This document shows positions 1 through 7,985 of a DNA stretch of 10,745 nt, one piece after another. The position numbers were made by a program, and so were the translations under genes. Origin of the DNA: Cryoendolithus antarcticus (taxonomy: Eukaryota; Ascomycota; Dothideomycetes; Cladosporiales; Cladosporiaceae); assembly GCA_002077065.1 (NCBI GenBank), contig NAJO01000147.1:1-10745 (forward strand). Direction: 5' to 3'. Under the pieces are notes generated by a model. The model searched no databases. It saw nothing but the letters and a program-made list of their open reading frames with translations, and was not told the origin of the DNA. Within the stretch, counting starts at the first letter, position 1. Each line of letters begins with the position of its first letter.

Positions 1-504
1 TTGACATCGCTGACTATAGCTATTCCGGTTTACCTCTTCTAAATCGCGTTTTAAGAAGGCCCGTAATCTCGATAGGTGTGAAGTTAGAAGTCCTAACGGT
101 GAAGAGTCTTGCCCTAGAATTTCAAAGCGACCCGACGTAAGAGACATGCACCCGAGAGTTCCGTTTGTCGAGGAACTGGGTGTTCTAATGTGGCGTGTTC
201 TCAAGGTGCCTAAGCGTGCATTTAGCGAAGCAGCTAATTCACAGATTCAAAGTACAGCGTATCTCGATGACAGTAGGTCACGATAACATGGCTAGCGTCC
301 AGATCGACTGTGGCGCATGTTTAGAGTCGTACAAACGTTCTGCGATCACATGACTTTTATAATGCACACTAGTACTGCACGCTCGACGTGCGGGTCCACA
401 ATCACGATCTCTTGCATCGGCGGATTTGTCCTTTGCGAAGATTCACAAACACATAGATATCCAGATAAGAGTATTAACTTACGACGTGCAGGCTCGACTG
501 CATT
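1..504. other. Left flank without a supportable gene
   Basis: No open frame here has a recognisable domain. A plus-strand frame begins at 317 but runs into the antisense of the TPR repeats and is best explained as a shadow of that minus-strand relic. I see no tRNA, no simple repeat and no transposon end. The TPR coding homology on the minus strand stops at the TAA at 505-507, and nothing beyond it resembles a further repeat, so the ancestral gene was probably cut off here. Confidence 0.6.
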
Positions 505-526
505 TTACTTCCCTTCTAGCTCTTCC

Positions 527-830
527 GCCTCTTTCTCCCGCCCCTGGTTTCGATATGTATATGCAAGATTGGCCATAACGTTTAGCGTGGAGGGATGCTC
601 ATCCCCCAGCGTTCTCGACCTCACCTCCATCACCTTCACAAACAGCTCCTCCGCCTCCTTCCACCGCCCCTGCTTCGAGTATGTGGATTGTAAGGTTAGC
701 CATGGAAGTCAGCGTGTCGGGATGCTCTGCGCCCAGCATTCTCGAGCTCGCCTCCATCACCTTCACCTCTAGCTCATCCGCCTCCTTCAACCGCCCCTGC
801 ATACTCCCGACTCCGCAACAGCCTATCTTG
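527..830 (-). repeat. TPR-coding tandem repeat, 126-bp unit
   Basis: Units start at about 527, 653 and 780, each beginning GCCTC(C/T)TT on the plus strand. The first spacing is 126 bp (42 codons, the usual kinesin-light-chain-type TPR length) and the second is 127 bp. Aligning the two units places one extra base near 687-693, which is exactly the frameshift seen in translation. The third unit is cut off near 830, where the homology passes into NB-ARC-derived sequence. On the minus strand each unit encodes a variant of a helix pair such as QGRWKEAEELFVKVMEVRSR. Confidence 0.8.
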
Positions 831-1450
831 ATGATGCTGGAAATCGGTAATATAGCGCTGCATCGCCTCATACGCCTTAGCACCCTCGTCCACGTCAGAG
901 CCAATGCGAGCGCCTGCTGATCGACCGCTAAAGCCAGTCGATCCAGCGTGTTGGCAAGTTTCGTCGTGGTGCTTAGGAGCTCTTCGCTAGCACTTTGTGA
1001 GTCCTCGGACACTGCATTAAGCAACAGCGTCCGCGCTTCGTCCGCCCTCATCTCCTTAACCCTTACCACTTAAATGCCACGCCCTAACATTTGTGATACG
1101 TGGCTGTCCTGGCTCGTCACGATCACGGAGCCAGCCTGGCCTTGGGGAATGATGGTCTTGACCCCCCAATCGAGCTTGTCCGCGTTATCGATGATCATCA
1201 TCCATCTCTGCATGACCGACCTGCGTCGTAGCCATTGATGTACGGCTTGCACGCTAGGACTATCACAAAGCCGGCCCTGCTCGCTTGCTTGCTCGACGGG
1301 CAGTCCGAGGTCGCGACAGCACCGCTCGAAGCTTGACCGTGCCGTCTCTATACTCCGCGCTTTGATGTCGACTGCAGCATGGGAAAAAAGGCATTCGAGA
1401 TAGATTCGACCTCTCAACTCGCGACTGAGACGAAAGAAAGGGAACGGAAT

Positions 1451-1477
1451 TGTGGTCATTGTGGTCATTGTGATCAT
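1451..1477. repeat. Three 9-bp tandem units (TGTGGTCAT type)
   Basis: TGTGGTCAT occurs at 1451-1459 and 1460-1468, followed by the one-base variant TGTGATCAT at 1469-1477. On the minus strand this reads as three ATG-starting units (MITMTTMTT). The apparent ATG start of the NB-ARC frame at 1477 therefore lies inside a microsatellite and is probably not a real translation start. Confidence 0.8.
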
Positions 1478-1950
1478 CTTTGTGCTGGTAGGAGGGCGAA
1501 GTGGTCAATAATATATAGAAGCGAAGTCATGAAACAACAGCCTTTGATTGGATTCTCTAGCGAGTGTGGTGGTACTTCTGGTCCGCCCCCTCGTGTCGCC
1601 CCGTGCAGCGCCGCACTACGCCACTCGCCATATTCCAGGAAACAGATTATTCGTGCGCAATTCAGTATCGTGCCCGCAAACCTACAAGATGTCCCATTTC
1701 TTGCCAAATCTCTCGTAATGGGCGGCCCTGAGGTCTTCCACATTCGGCATGTTCTGCTTAGGAACCCAAGATTCCGCCACGTCATTTTGTATTCTTTACC
1801 GAATGGTCCTTGCCTTTCCGCAAGTATTTGCGTAAACTGGCGAAAGGGAGAAGTTGGAGTGACTCGACCACCTTCGCAGCCTCCGGAGTGTGGCATCTTG
1901 ATGATGGGCTCGGAACCCAATGTGCCATCCTGATCGACATGTACTGACAT
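1474..1950 (-). other. Unassigned open frame upstream of the NLR relic
   Basis: A stop-free frame of 158 codons runs toward the NB-ARC relic and ends at a TGA overlapping its first ATG. In the parent NLR this is where the amino-terminal domain or the P-loop would be expected, but I see no P-loop, HET, patatin or other known domain. A neighbouring frame reads MPNVEDLRAAHYERFGKKWD between about 1744 and 1685, which has a protein-like look and suggests frameshifted coding sequence. I cannot assign it to a family. It may be decayed upstream coding sequence of the same NLR gene, or a separate fragment. Confidence 0.25.
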
Positions 1951-1952
1951 TG

Positions 1953-2466
1953 TTAGCTCGTGTAGGTCATGGTAGGTGTCAGGGTGTCCTCACAGCGTTC
2001 TAGGCGTCGACGCTTGGCGGGTCGTGCTGCCGTCTCAGCCTCGCAAGGACAAGACCGAGTGTTTTGGTCGATCGAGATAGGGGTCGCTTGAGGCGCCATG
2101 GGAACGGACGAGGTTGACATTGGGGGAAACCCAATCCACCACGGCTGTGTGACCGAGGTGTCGTGAATTGGATGTGAGTTCAGTGGGCCATTCTGCCAGC
2201 CACCTGCCAATGGGTCATATGGCTGTATCCACGGGCCCGCTGGACGAGACAAGTGGTGATGGGCCAGGGTTTGCTGGAATCTGCCTGGACTGTGCAGACG
2301 TGGGAGGGACCACAACTCCTGCCTTGATTAGCTCCTCGAGGAGACGAGCGGAAATTGTCCTCGCCAAGGACGCCATCCCGGTTGCGCTGGCTGGAGGACT
2401 GATCACACCTGCTTTGACCAATTCGTCTAATAAACGAGCAGAGACTGTACGCTTGAGGAACGACAT
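1953..2466 (-). pseudogene. Small broken gene with duplicated 30-residue motif and basic NLS-like tail
   Basis: The best start is the ATG at 2464-2466. Residues 1-25 (RTVSARLLDELVKAGVISPP core) are repeated at residues 31-55 (RTISARLLEELIKAGVVVPP core), both predicted helical and leucine-rich. This frame stops at 2215-2217. An overlapping minus frame from 2315 to 1953 continues with proline/serine-rich sequence (PWIQPYDPLAGGWQNGPL), ends in a basic cluster (PAKRRRLERC, a possible nuclear localisation signal) and stops at 1953. Joining the two needs one frameshift somewhere in 2215-2315, giving a product of about 170 residues. I do not recognise the family. It may be a small nuclear protein, or the carboxy-terminal end of a larger gene. 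A TATA-like element lies about 76 bp upstream of the ATG. Confidence 0.4.
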
Positions 2467-2481
2467 GCCGGCCTCGCTGGC
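2302..2481 (-). repeat. 90-bp coding tandem duplication
   Basis: Two diverged 90-bp units encode matching stretches. PASEAG before the first unit corresponds to PASATG before the second, followed by the shared core RT(V/I)SARLL(D/E)EL(V/I)KAGV. Conservative changes (V/I, D/E) and third-position differences suggest the duplication is old and was once maintained as protein. Confidence 0.6.
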
Positions 2482-2540
2482 CGGCAGCTCAGAGTGACCC
2501 GGTGGCTGAGCTGCTAGTAATCTTCATGCGATGGCTGGTG

Positions 2541-2550
2541 GTTATATATG
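2541..2550 (-). promoter_or_regulatory. TATA-like element upstream of the minus-strand repeat gene
   Basis: The minus strand reads CATATATAAC, about 76 bp upstream of the ATG at 2466. The spacing fits a fungal core promoter, but a second TATATA lies nearby at 2571-2578 and the region is otherwise unremarkable. Support is by position only. Confidence 0.25.
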
Positions 2551-2552
2551 GA

Positions 2553-3880
2553 GAGATGCAGCGACATGGGCGTATATAGCCGTGGCGCAAGAGCGTCACG
2601 TGTGCTGGAAACCGGATTCCAGGATTCTGGACTCACCCAGGCTCGACACAAAACGACCTCGTGCGCCGTGAATCTGGTGCCTGGTTTGAACCACGCCATC
2701 TGACCCGGCGCTTCGCTATAATTGGCGCATGGCCTTACCAAGATGTGCTGGACACAGGTGAGCCACCCGCAATGTCTATGCTCTCGTGTCGCATGGTACT
2801 CTTGCTTGCTATTGGTGGACTGCCTGTCGTTCGCGCCCACTCCTATGTTGTCGAGCTCAGGCAGGTCCGTGATGGTGACTATCTCGAAGCACGGGGCTTT
2901 GCACGAGGTCACGGTAAGACCACGTACTGTAGCAGTCAGACTGCGCGCCACATGATTTGACCGTGCTGCAACCGGTTCCATTGATGTCCATTTCGTAGTT
3001 CGGAGTCACACTCCGATGGTTTGGTAAGTCATCTTGGCGACTTCACAACAACGCTGCACCATCTCCTGCGTTTGCTCGCTACGAGTGACATCTTCACCCC
3101 TTGCCACATCTTCAGCAAGAATCACACTCCATCCTAGATCTCGCGCGCATTCAACCAGGATTCGTGGATCACGGGGTGTTAGTCCGGGTGGCATGGTGTC
3201 ACACTCTGGGTGCGACAGCGAAGGTGGAGTGAGCGAGAGGGCACTGCGATCGCGGAGCTATCAGTTCGGGGCAAGGTGAGCCTGTTGTCTGGAAGTTCAT
3301 CACCTTGCTTTGTGCGGCTCTGCTGCGCCAGGAAGCAAGTATGGGAAATGGCCTCGCCTAGCTTGCGATATGGCATCATTGAAGGTGATGGCCTGATAGA
3401 GTTCTGGAAGCGAGCACTGGCAGTCAGTAGTTATAATAACAGAGTCCCTGGACCCTGCTTCATCCCTGACAACTGCATATATCGACATCAACACTCGAGG
3501 TCGCGTTGCAGAAGCAACGAATGCAGACCACCATGCGGACCATAAGTCCGCCCCCGGTATGGATGATATAGAAGAAACCCACAACGGAGTCGACTCCTCC
3601 CATCAAATTCGCTGCCAAGGGAGTCACCGTCAGGCGCGAAGCATCGAGAGGTCGAGTGATGCCAGCACCTCTCGACGCTTGTCTGGACCAACGCGTCACC
3701 AAAAGTCCATGGTATCGCCTGCTGCTGATCTTGGGATGCCCGTGTCCCCGACAACGCTATGCGCGCTATCGACAGTTGTAGGACCATGATTGCCGCAGAG
3801 CAAGTACCGCACGACGTGAAGGAGGCAAACCTATGATCCGATTTGACGCCATCTCAAGGACACGACGCGTTTTGCATTAC
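2553..3880. other. Long stretch with only unconvincing short frames
   Basis: Several short open frames exist on both strands; none shows a domain. The two least shadow-like on the minus strand are 2514-2981 (155 codons, ending in the TATA-rich region) and 3006-3194 (62 codons, with a good CACCATGCC start context and a compact acidic/hydrophobic composition: VECARDLGWSVILAEDVARG). Either could be an exon of a decayed gene, but I could not join them with plausible splice sites. Between 3200 and 3880 both strands carry similar-length open frames, so ORF length is uninformative there. I see no transposon ends or RNA genes. Confidence 0.4.
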
Positions 3881-3883
3881 TAT

Positions 3884-3889
3884 TATATA
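3884..3889 (+). promoter_or_regulatory. TATATA element upstream of the Zn2Cys6 gene
   Basis: The sequence CTATTATATAGCG lies about 70 bp before the first ATG (3956) of the transcription factor gene, a plausible core-promoter distance. This is inferred from position and motif only. Confidence 0.3.
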
Positions 3890-3955
3890 GCGAAACTAAG
3901 CAGTGTGCCACTCGTATTGCCTTTGTGTTTCCTGAGTGCTGCATAAAAACCAAGC

Positions 3956-5598
3956 ATGCTTCCAGCCATGGCCAGCTGCTCGCAACCCAACGCTATGCCC
4001 GCGCCATCTGAAGTCCCAGAGAGACCGAAGAAATTGCAGCGCATATCACAGGCATGCGACCTGTGCCACCGCCGGAGCATTAGATGTCGACCGAGCAACG
4101 AGAACGCGCAGCGGCAATGCCAGAACTGCTACGACTTTGGCGTCGAGTGCACATACAACCGGCCTTCTCGCCGGAAACGTGCTCGTTCCACATCACAAGC
4201 AACGGCGCAGAATGTGATACCTCTGCCAGTCCTGCAAGCTACGTCGACCACTTCCAGTGTGAGTCATGGGCGATTTGCGGTCGGTCTTGCTGGATCGTGC
4301 TGATAGCACCACCATAGTCCAAGTCGCCTTCCGACCAACAGCATGCGACGGAGTCAAGCGCCACCAGCATATCCGCAAATACTCGAGCCTACAGCGTTGG
4401 TCCGAACTACACAGGTGCCCTTGCAACGGTGCGCGAAGGTCGAACGGACGATGGAGTTGCCATCGCTTGGCGGTCGTTCGTGCTTGCAAGCGAGGAGACT
4501 ATTGATCAGCTGCTAAGCGTGTACATGGACATTGTGTACCCCATCTACCCCCTGTTTCACGGGCCCACGCTCTGGGACCGACTTCGAAAGCGAGACCACC
4601 TCACGGATCGGGGATTCTTCGCATCCGTGATGGGTGCTTGTGCATTAGCGTCGGCTCGAGCTCGAGACGGTGCGTTGCACGAGTACACGAGCTTCCCCAA
4701 GGATGGACCGGTACAGCAGTCTGAGATCTTCTTCTCAGCTGCAGCGGAAGCCATACCCAAGGATCTCAACAAAGCGACCGGCATAGGCTATATACGAGCC
4801 TGCGCGCTACTGGCCCTGACATCCGTACAGTACGGTCAAATCGCGTCAATGCATCAGTATCTTGGTCATTTCTGCACGATATTCGCGGTGCAACACCTGC
4901 ACGACGAGCTACACTGGCCGCTGGAGCTCACAATAGTCGACAGAGAGGAACGCCGGCGACTATACTGGTCGATGTACTGCCTAGACGTCCTCTCAGCAGT
5001 CGTCTTCAACAGCATGCCCAAGTTCGACGAAGCGAGTGCGAATGTCAATTACCCGGCCGAGATTGACGACGACAACATCACACCCATCGGCATGACGCCA
5101 ACAGGCGAGGTGAACTGGCTCAGAGGCTGGAACTTCACCACAGACCTTTTCCGCATTCTCGAGCACACCCTCCGTCGCATGCGTCGGAACCAGGCCCCTC
5201 TGCGTGAAGATCGCCCTTCCATCAGCCTGCTTCTGGTCTCCGACGCTCTTACAGATTCTCAAATAATGGAAAACATCCTGCACCTCTACTACCAGCTCCC
5301 CGCGCGCTTCAAAGACTACACCGTTATGATGTTCGGGAGTCGATCCGATAACCTCGTCGGTTTCCAAGCAGCGCATATTCAAGCCACGCTGCAGCTCGTC
5401 CGCATGACGCTCTTCAGCGTCAACACCCCAAGCGACGTGTACCAAAAATGCAACATCGCGGACGAGGTCCTCGGAATCTTCCACAGCATCTGTCCGCGCT
5501 ATCTTTCCGCAATCAGCACACCTCTCGTCTACCACCTTGGCGGCATCGGAAAGCTCCTAGCCTCGGTGATGGATGGCCACCTCACAGAAGCAACCTAA
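3956..5598 (+). CDS. Zn2Cys6 transcription factor with middle homology region, truncated by an in-frame stop
   Basis: This is a fungal binuclear zinc-cluster DNA-binding regulator, expected in the nucleus. Exons are 3956-4258 and 4318-5598 (527 residues). The zinc cluster has Cys at residues 34, 37, 44, 55, 58 and 65 (CX2CX6CX10CX2CX6C; ACDLCHRRSIRC then CQNCYDFGVEC), followed by the basic stretch RPSRRKRAR (about 69-77), which may serve as linker and NLS. The second exon carries the fungal-specific middle homology region: VYMDIVYPIYPLFH near 169-182 and RRRLYWSMYCLDVL near 313-326. The ATG at 3956 is the first in frame; the ATG at 3968 (AGCCATGGCC) has the stronger context and is an equally good start. 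The frame stops at TAA 5596-5598, yet the following 101 codons stay open in the same frame and look like the usual carboxy-terminal end, so this is probably a nonsense truncation. The target genes cannot be inferred. The nearest plus-strand neighbour with a function is the OPT relic, 1.5 kb away. Confidence 0.85.
4259..4317 (+). other. Intron in the Zn2Cys6 gene
   Basis: The 59-nt intron has a GTGAGT donor at 4259 and an ATAG acceptor ending at 4317, with a branch-like CTGAT at 4300-4304. It is in phase 0: exon 1 has exactly 101 codons, and exon 2 joins directly to the long open frame. Reading through instead gives a stop soon after 4300. Length and signals are typical of filamentous ascomycetes. 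Confidence 0.8.
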
Positions 5599-5904
5599 CT
5601 CCGCGTCCGCCAACTCCTCGAGTCCATGGTCTCCGTCGTCGAAACGCTCGAGTCCGACCTCCAACCCTCCGCCGGCGCGTCCAAGAGCCTGCGCGCCCGG
5701 ATTGACAAGATCGACACGTATGCGCGCATGCCGCATCCGCTTCCCATGCAAACCCAAACGCTTCCACAGAATCCGAACGCTTTCGCGATCTCGCCTACGC
5801 AACAGCAAAGCGATGCAAGGTCAACGTACGGCATGGGAGGGATTGTGCTGGGGGGTATAGAGGAGTTTACGCTGCCGCAGGAGATTGTCGGAGAGTTTCC
5901 GTAG
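5599..5904 (+). pseudogene. Orphaned carboxy-terminal part of the Zn2Cys6 regulator
   Basis: Immediately after the TAA at 5596-5598 the same frame runs for 101 more codons to TAG at 5902-5904. It begins LRVRQLLESMVSVVETLE, a helical stretch that follows naturally from the preceding GKLLASVMDGHLTEAT, and ends IEEFTLPQEIVGEFP. A single-base change (for example TAC to TAA) would explain the break. The closing TAG may also be a lesion: it sits where Trp would fit (EFP-W-P), and the frame stays open for 22 codons beyond. That second point rests on my general memory of such C-termini. A 58-nt intron (donor at 5565, branch-like CTAAC at 5595-5599, AG at 5622) was considered, but it would break the frame. 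Confidence 0.65.
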
Positions 5905-6336
5905 CCTTTGATAGTGCACAGGCCGGGGTATGCACAGAATGCTACGTTTCATGGATTTCATCGGGGTTGAGGCGGGGACGACGGGGATGGTGAATAGACG
6001 TTGCGCATACCTGGATGCGCATTCATTTGGGGGATCCGAGAAAGCAAAGCGGGAAATTGCGCACATGGGGCTTAGCAAGTGGCTTGCAGCGCGGAAGAAG
6101 GAACGACGTAGATGACGAGGACCGTGTGCAGCTGGTCGCGGCGCCGGGGCAGAGCCTGCGTGTGTGCAATGTCGGAGCTACGATTGACGCTGGAATGCCC
6201 CTTACATCGTCAAGATCAGAACACAATAGACAGAGCAGGAATGGGCAAGTAACAAGACAACCCGCACGATAGACAGCCGTAGACGCAGCCGCGAGTGTTC
6301 CATGCCTGTATGTCTACGCTCGCCCACATCCATCGC
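5905..6336. other. Downstream of the regulator: one small basic open frame, nothing recognised
   Basis: A plus-strand frame at 5930-6115 encodes 61 residues with a very basic end (KWLAARKKERRR) and a protein-like middle (VNRRCAYLDAHSFGG). It might be the tail of a gene fused here by rearrangement, or chance. I do not recognise it. The rest, to 6336, holds no repeat, RNA gene or domain-bearing frame. Confidence 0.4.
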
Positions 6337-6828
6337 TTATCCACTACATCCATTGCTTAGGAAACACCGCTTAGGGAATACCACCTCCGCAAAGCTCACC
6401 AGCAAAGGGGGGGACTTGAAGTCTACGTCTCTACCCATGACTACAATTGCAAACCCTGTCGCTACAATGCCGCGGAGAGACCCTCCGACACACACTTCGC
6501 CTGCCCATTCTTTCCGCGTACCCGAAGACAAAGGCATCTCTATCGGCAAGAAAGCCCCTGTTTCCACGCGTGCTGCGGCCCACAGTCCTAAAATATGTCC
6601 TTCAAACGTCAGGACACCACAAGCAATCGAGCTTTGTGGGTGTTGGCGTTCTGAGCCTGTAGCTGTCTGTAGCCACTGGTATGTCTCCTCGGTGCTCGCT
6701 TCATGGCTTCGCGATCGTGTCTCTCGCCAGCACTCGACACTGCAAGGATCGCTAGCTTGGAAGCACGAGTAGAAGCAGACAGAACCCAGGCTGGAAACAC
6801 CAGCGAAAAGCGGTCTCCGGATTCTCTA
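6337..6828 (-). other. Stop-free minus frame of about 160 codons, unassigned
   Basis: The minus strand is open from just after a TAG near 6828 down to the TGA/TAA-type stop at 6337, without an early ATG. The translation has a coherent hydrophobic and acidic mix (FEGHILGLWAAARVETGAFL, then GEVCVGGSLRGIVATGFAIV). A plus-strand frame at 6302-6772 (156 codons) overlaps nearly all of it, so at most one is real. The minus frame looks more protein-like to me, but no family is recognised and it could be an exon, a relic or chance. Confidence 0.25.
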
Positions 6829-6987
6829 GAAGCGAAGAATTCTTGCTTCGCTACGGGGATCGCTTGCATAGTACCTGCAGAATCTCACCCCGGCAGTCCC
6901 GCCGTGCCAACCTGAGGCTAGTTTCGTGCTCTCCCCGCCATATCCTCACGTCTCCCCCTGCTTCACCTCCCCCTTCTCCCTCCCCCT

Positions 6988-7371
6988 TCAATTCTCCACA
7001 CTCCTCTCCCTCCTCTGGTCCCGACTCCCACTACGGTCTCTACGCTTCGGTTCCTCCCTCGAAGCCCAGCGCTCGCGGCTGCGGTCTCGACGATGACTCT
7101 CCCTGGCGCGATCGCCTCCTTCGCGGCTCGCGTCCCGTACAGCGCGCCGATGAGGTGCAGCTTCGCTGCCGCCACCGGGGACATATCGATCAATGCCCGC
7201 TGGAGTGCGGCTTCTGCTTCTCCGCCTGACAATGCCATCATCTCGGTAGCGTCGAGCTGGTGGCGGGGGAGGAGGGGAACGCGTGCGGCTGCGTCGTCGC
7301 GTTGGACCCTCAGCTCTGCGTCGGGAGTCTCTACTTCGACTACACGCCGTCCCGAATGAGAAGGAGTTCAC
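6988..7371 (-). pseudogene. Arginine/serine-rich (RS-domain-like) fragment
   Basis: The 127-codon frame is dominated by RS, RD and RE dipeptides: TRRRSRTRSPPPPPPARRY, then RRRSRSRTPAGIDRYVPGG, then a run of RDRSRERW and RRDRSGSRDQRRERS. RS domains are phosphorylated tails of pre-mRNA splicing and export factors (SR proteins, U2AF-like proteins). No RRM or other folded domain is visible next to it, and there is no ATG within the frame, so it would have to be an internal exon or a fragment. The GIDRYVPGG stretch interrupting the RS runs argues against pure low-complexity chance. Other frames here are also open because of the GC-rich composition. Specific identity is unknown. Confidence 0.4.
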
Positions 7372-7408
7372 TTCTGAAAGTCCCCGACATGATCCATTTG
7401 CTCACAGT

Positions 7409-7917
7409 ATGGCCACTGTCGTGCCCACAATGGGTGGCGAATTTACCGAAAGCGAAAAAGTCCCTTTCGAGACGGAGGAAGCCATTCACGATCTCAAAGA
7501 CGATGGCGAGTCCGAAGTCGAAGATCTGACTGACACCTTTGTACCGTTCCCCCCGTTTAAGGGCATACCGTACGTCTGGTATAACTCAACACATCGAATG
7601 TGCACTGATAGAGTGATAGGGAGGAACGAATGCCACTCACCTTTCGTGCAGTTCTCATCGGTATCTGTCTTGGAAGTCTCGTTAACGCCTCCAATGTCTA
7701 CCTTGGGCTCAAGACCGGCTTCACCTTCAGTGCTAGCATGTTCGGCGCCATCTTCGGCTTCGGTATCACGAAGGCACTCTCGAAAACGAAAATCCCCCTG
7801 CTTAGAGGCGAGTTTGACCGACAAGAGAACAGCATCATACAAGCATCTGTTACCAGTGCCGGTGGTCTTTCTGGTCTCTTCGTTGCCGCCTTACCAGCTA
7901 TGTACCACAAGGCCTAA
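7409..7917 (+). pseudogene. Amino-terminal fragment of an OPT-family oligopeptide transporter
   Basis: OPT/YSL proteins are proton-coupled plasma-membrane importers of small peptides or metal chelates, usually well over 600 residues; only about 152 remain here. The start is taken as ATG 7409-7411. Exons are 7409-7569 and 7620-7917, joined within a Pro codon to read FKGIPEERMPLTFRAV. After an acidic soluble head come three membrane segments: about residues 60-75 (AVLIGICLGSLVNASN, then the family motif VYLGLKTG), FSASMFGAIFGFGIT, and SVTSAGGLSGLFVAALPAMY; QENSIIQAS precedes the third. The frame then ends at HKA-TAA 7915-7917. Soon afterwards a degraded VPATAIAIW stretch at about 7943-7969 resembles a later part of the family, suggesting an internal deletion of several tens of codons and then loss of the remainder. 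Not functional as a transporter. Confidence 0.8.
7570..7619 (+). other. Intron in the OPT fragment
   Basis: The 50-nt intron has a GTACGT donor at 7570 and a GATAG acceptor ending at 7619, with a branch-like CTGAT at about 7604-7608. Removing it joins the acidic head to the first membrane segment in frame and restores the family-like PEER junction. Without splicing, the upstream frame continues into unrelated sequence. Confidence 0.75.
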
Positions 7918-7985
7918 CCAAAAGATTACCAGGATGGTATGTTATGTACCGGCTACAGCAATAGCCATCTGGTGACGGCGTTCGC

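Larger units (their letters stand above)
505..1477 (-). pseudogene. Relic of an NLR-type protein (NB-ARC plus TPR repeats)
   Basis: Fungal NB-ARC/TPR proteins are STAND NTPases thought to act in self/non-self or stress signalling; this copy is broken. Reading from 1477 downward, I see an NB-ARC centre with the kinase-2 (Walker B) strand RWMMIIDNAD at about 1207-1178 and the following strand GSVIVTSQDS at about 1132-1103. No P-loop (GxGGxGKT) is present upstream, so the ATP-binding half is missing. The frame hits TAA at 1070-1072 and continues in the same frame with VRVKEMRADEARTLL and LDRLALAVDQ. Near 917-922 the frame shifts by one; the next frame gives AGARIGSDVDEGAKAYEAMQ and then a DFQHHQDRLLR stretch. 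That stretch runs straight into TPRs (GRLKEADELEVKVME, LGAEHPDTLTSMANL), so the long linker that normally follows NB-ARC appears deleted. A second frameshift lies near 687-693. The last TPR frame ends at TAA 505-507. Family identity is well supported; function has been lost. Confidence 0.85.

Noticed and set aside
317..772. Plus-strand open frame of 151 codons
   Set aside because: It lies antisense to the 126-bp TPR units; its length is a by-product of the repeat composition, and its residues match no domain.
1685..1744. P450-like reading of MPNVEDLRAAHYERFGKKWD
   Set aside because: Vaguely reminiscent of the early part of a cytochrome P450, but no haem-binding Cys motif or I-helix appears in any frame nearby.
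1379..1933. Plus-strand open frame of 184 codons, among the longest on the left side
   Set aside because: No domain and no promoter; it overlaps the minus-strand frame 1474-1950 and the NB-ARC relic antisense.
2684..2700. TGGTTTGAACCACG resembling a tRNA T-arm
   Set aside because: No acceptor, D or anticodon stems could be folded around it; the match is a short chance palindrome.
4993..5535. Minus-strand open frame of 180 codons
   Set aside because: Exactly antisense to the middle homology region of the Zn2Cys6 regulator, where the sense frame carries clear family motifs.
5565..5622. Intron removing the in-frame TAA of the regulator
   Set aside because: Donor, branch and acceptor-like signals exist, but the 58-nt excision would shift the reading frame and delete apparently homologous sequence.
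6963..7241. Minus-strand frame with an alanine-rich helical look
   Set aside because: Overlaps the RS-rich frame in another phase; the RS/RD runs with the embedded GIDRYVPGG motif are the stronger signal and this frame has no domain.
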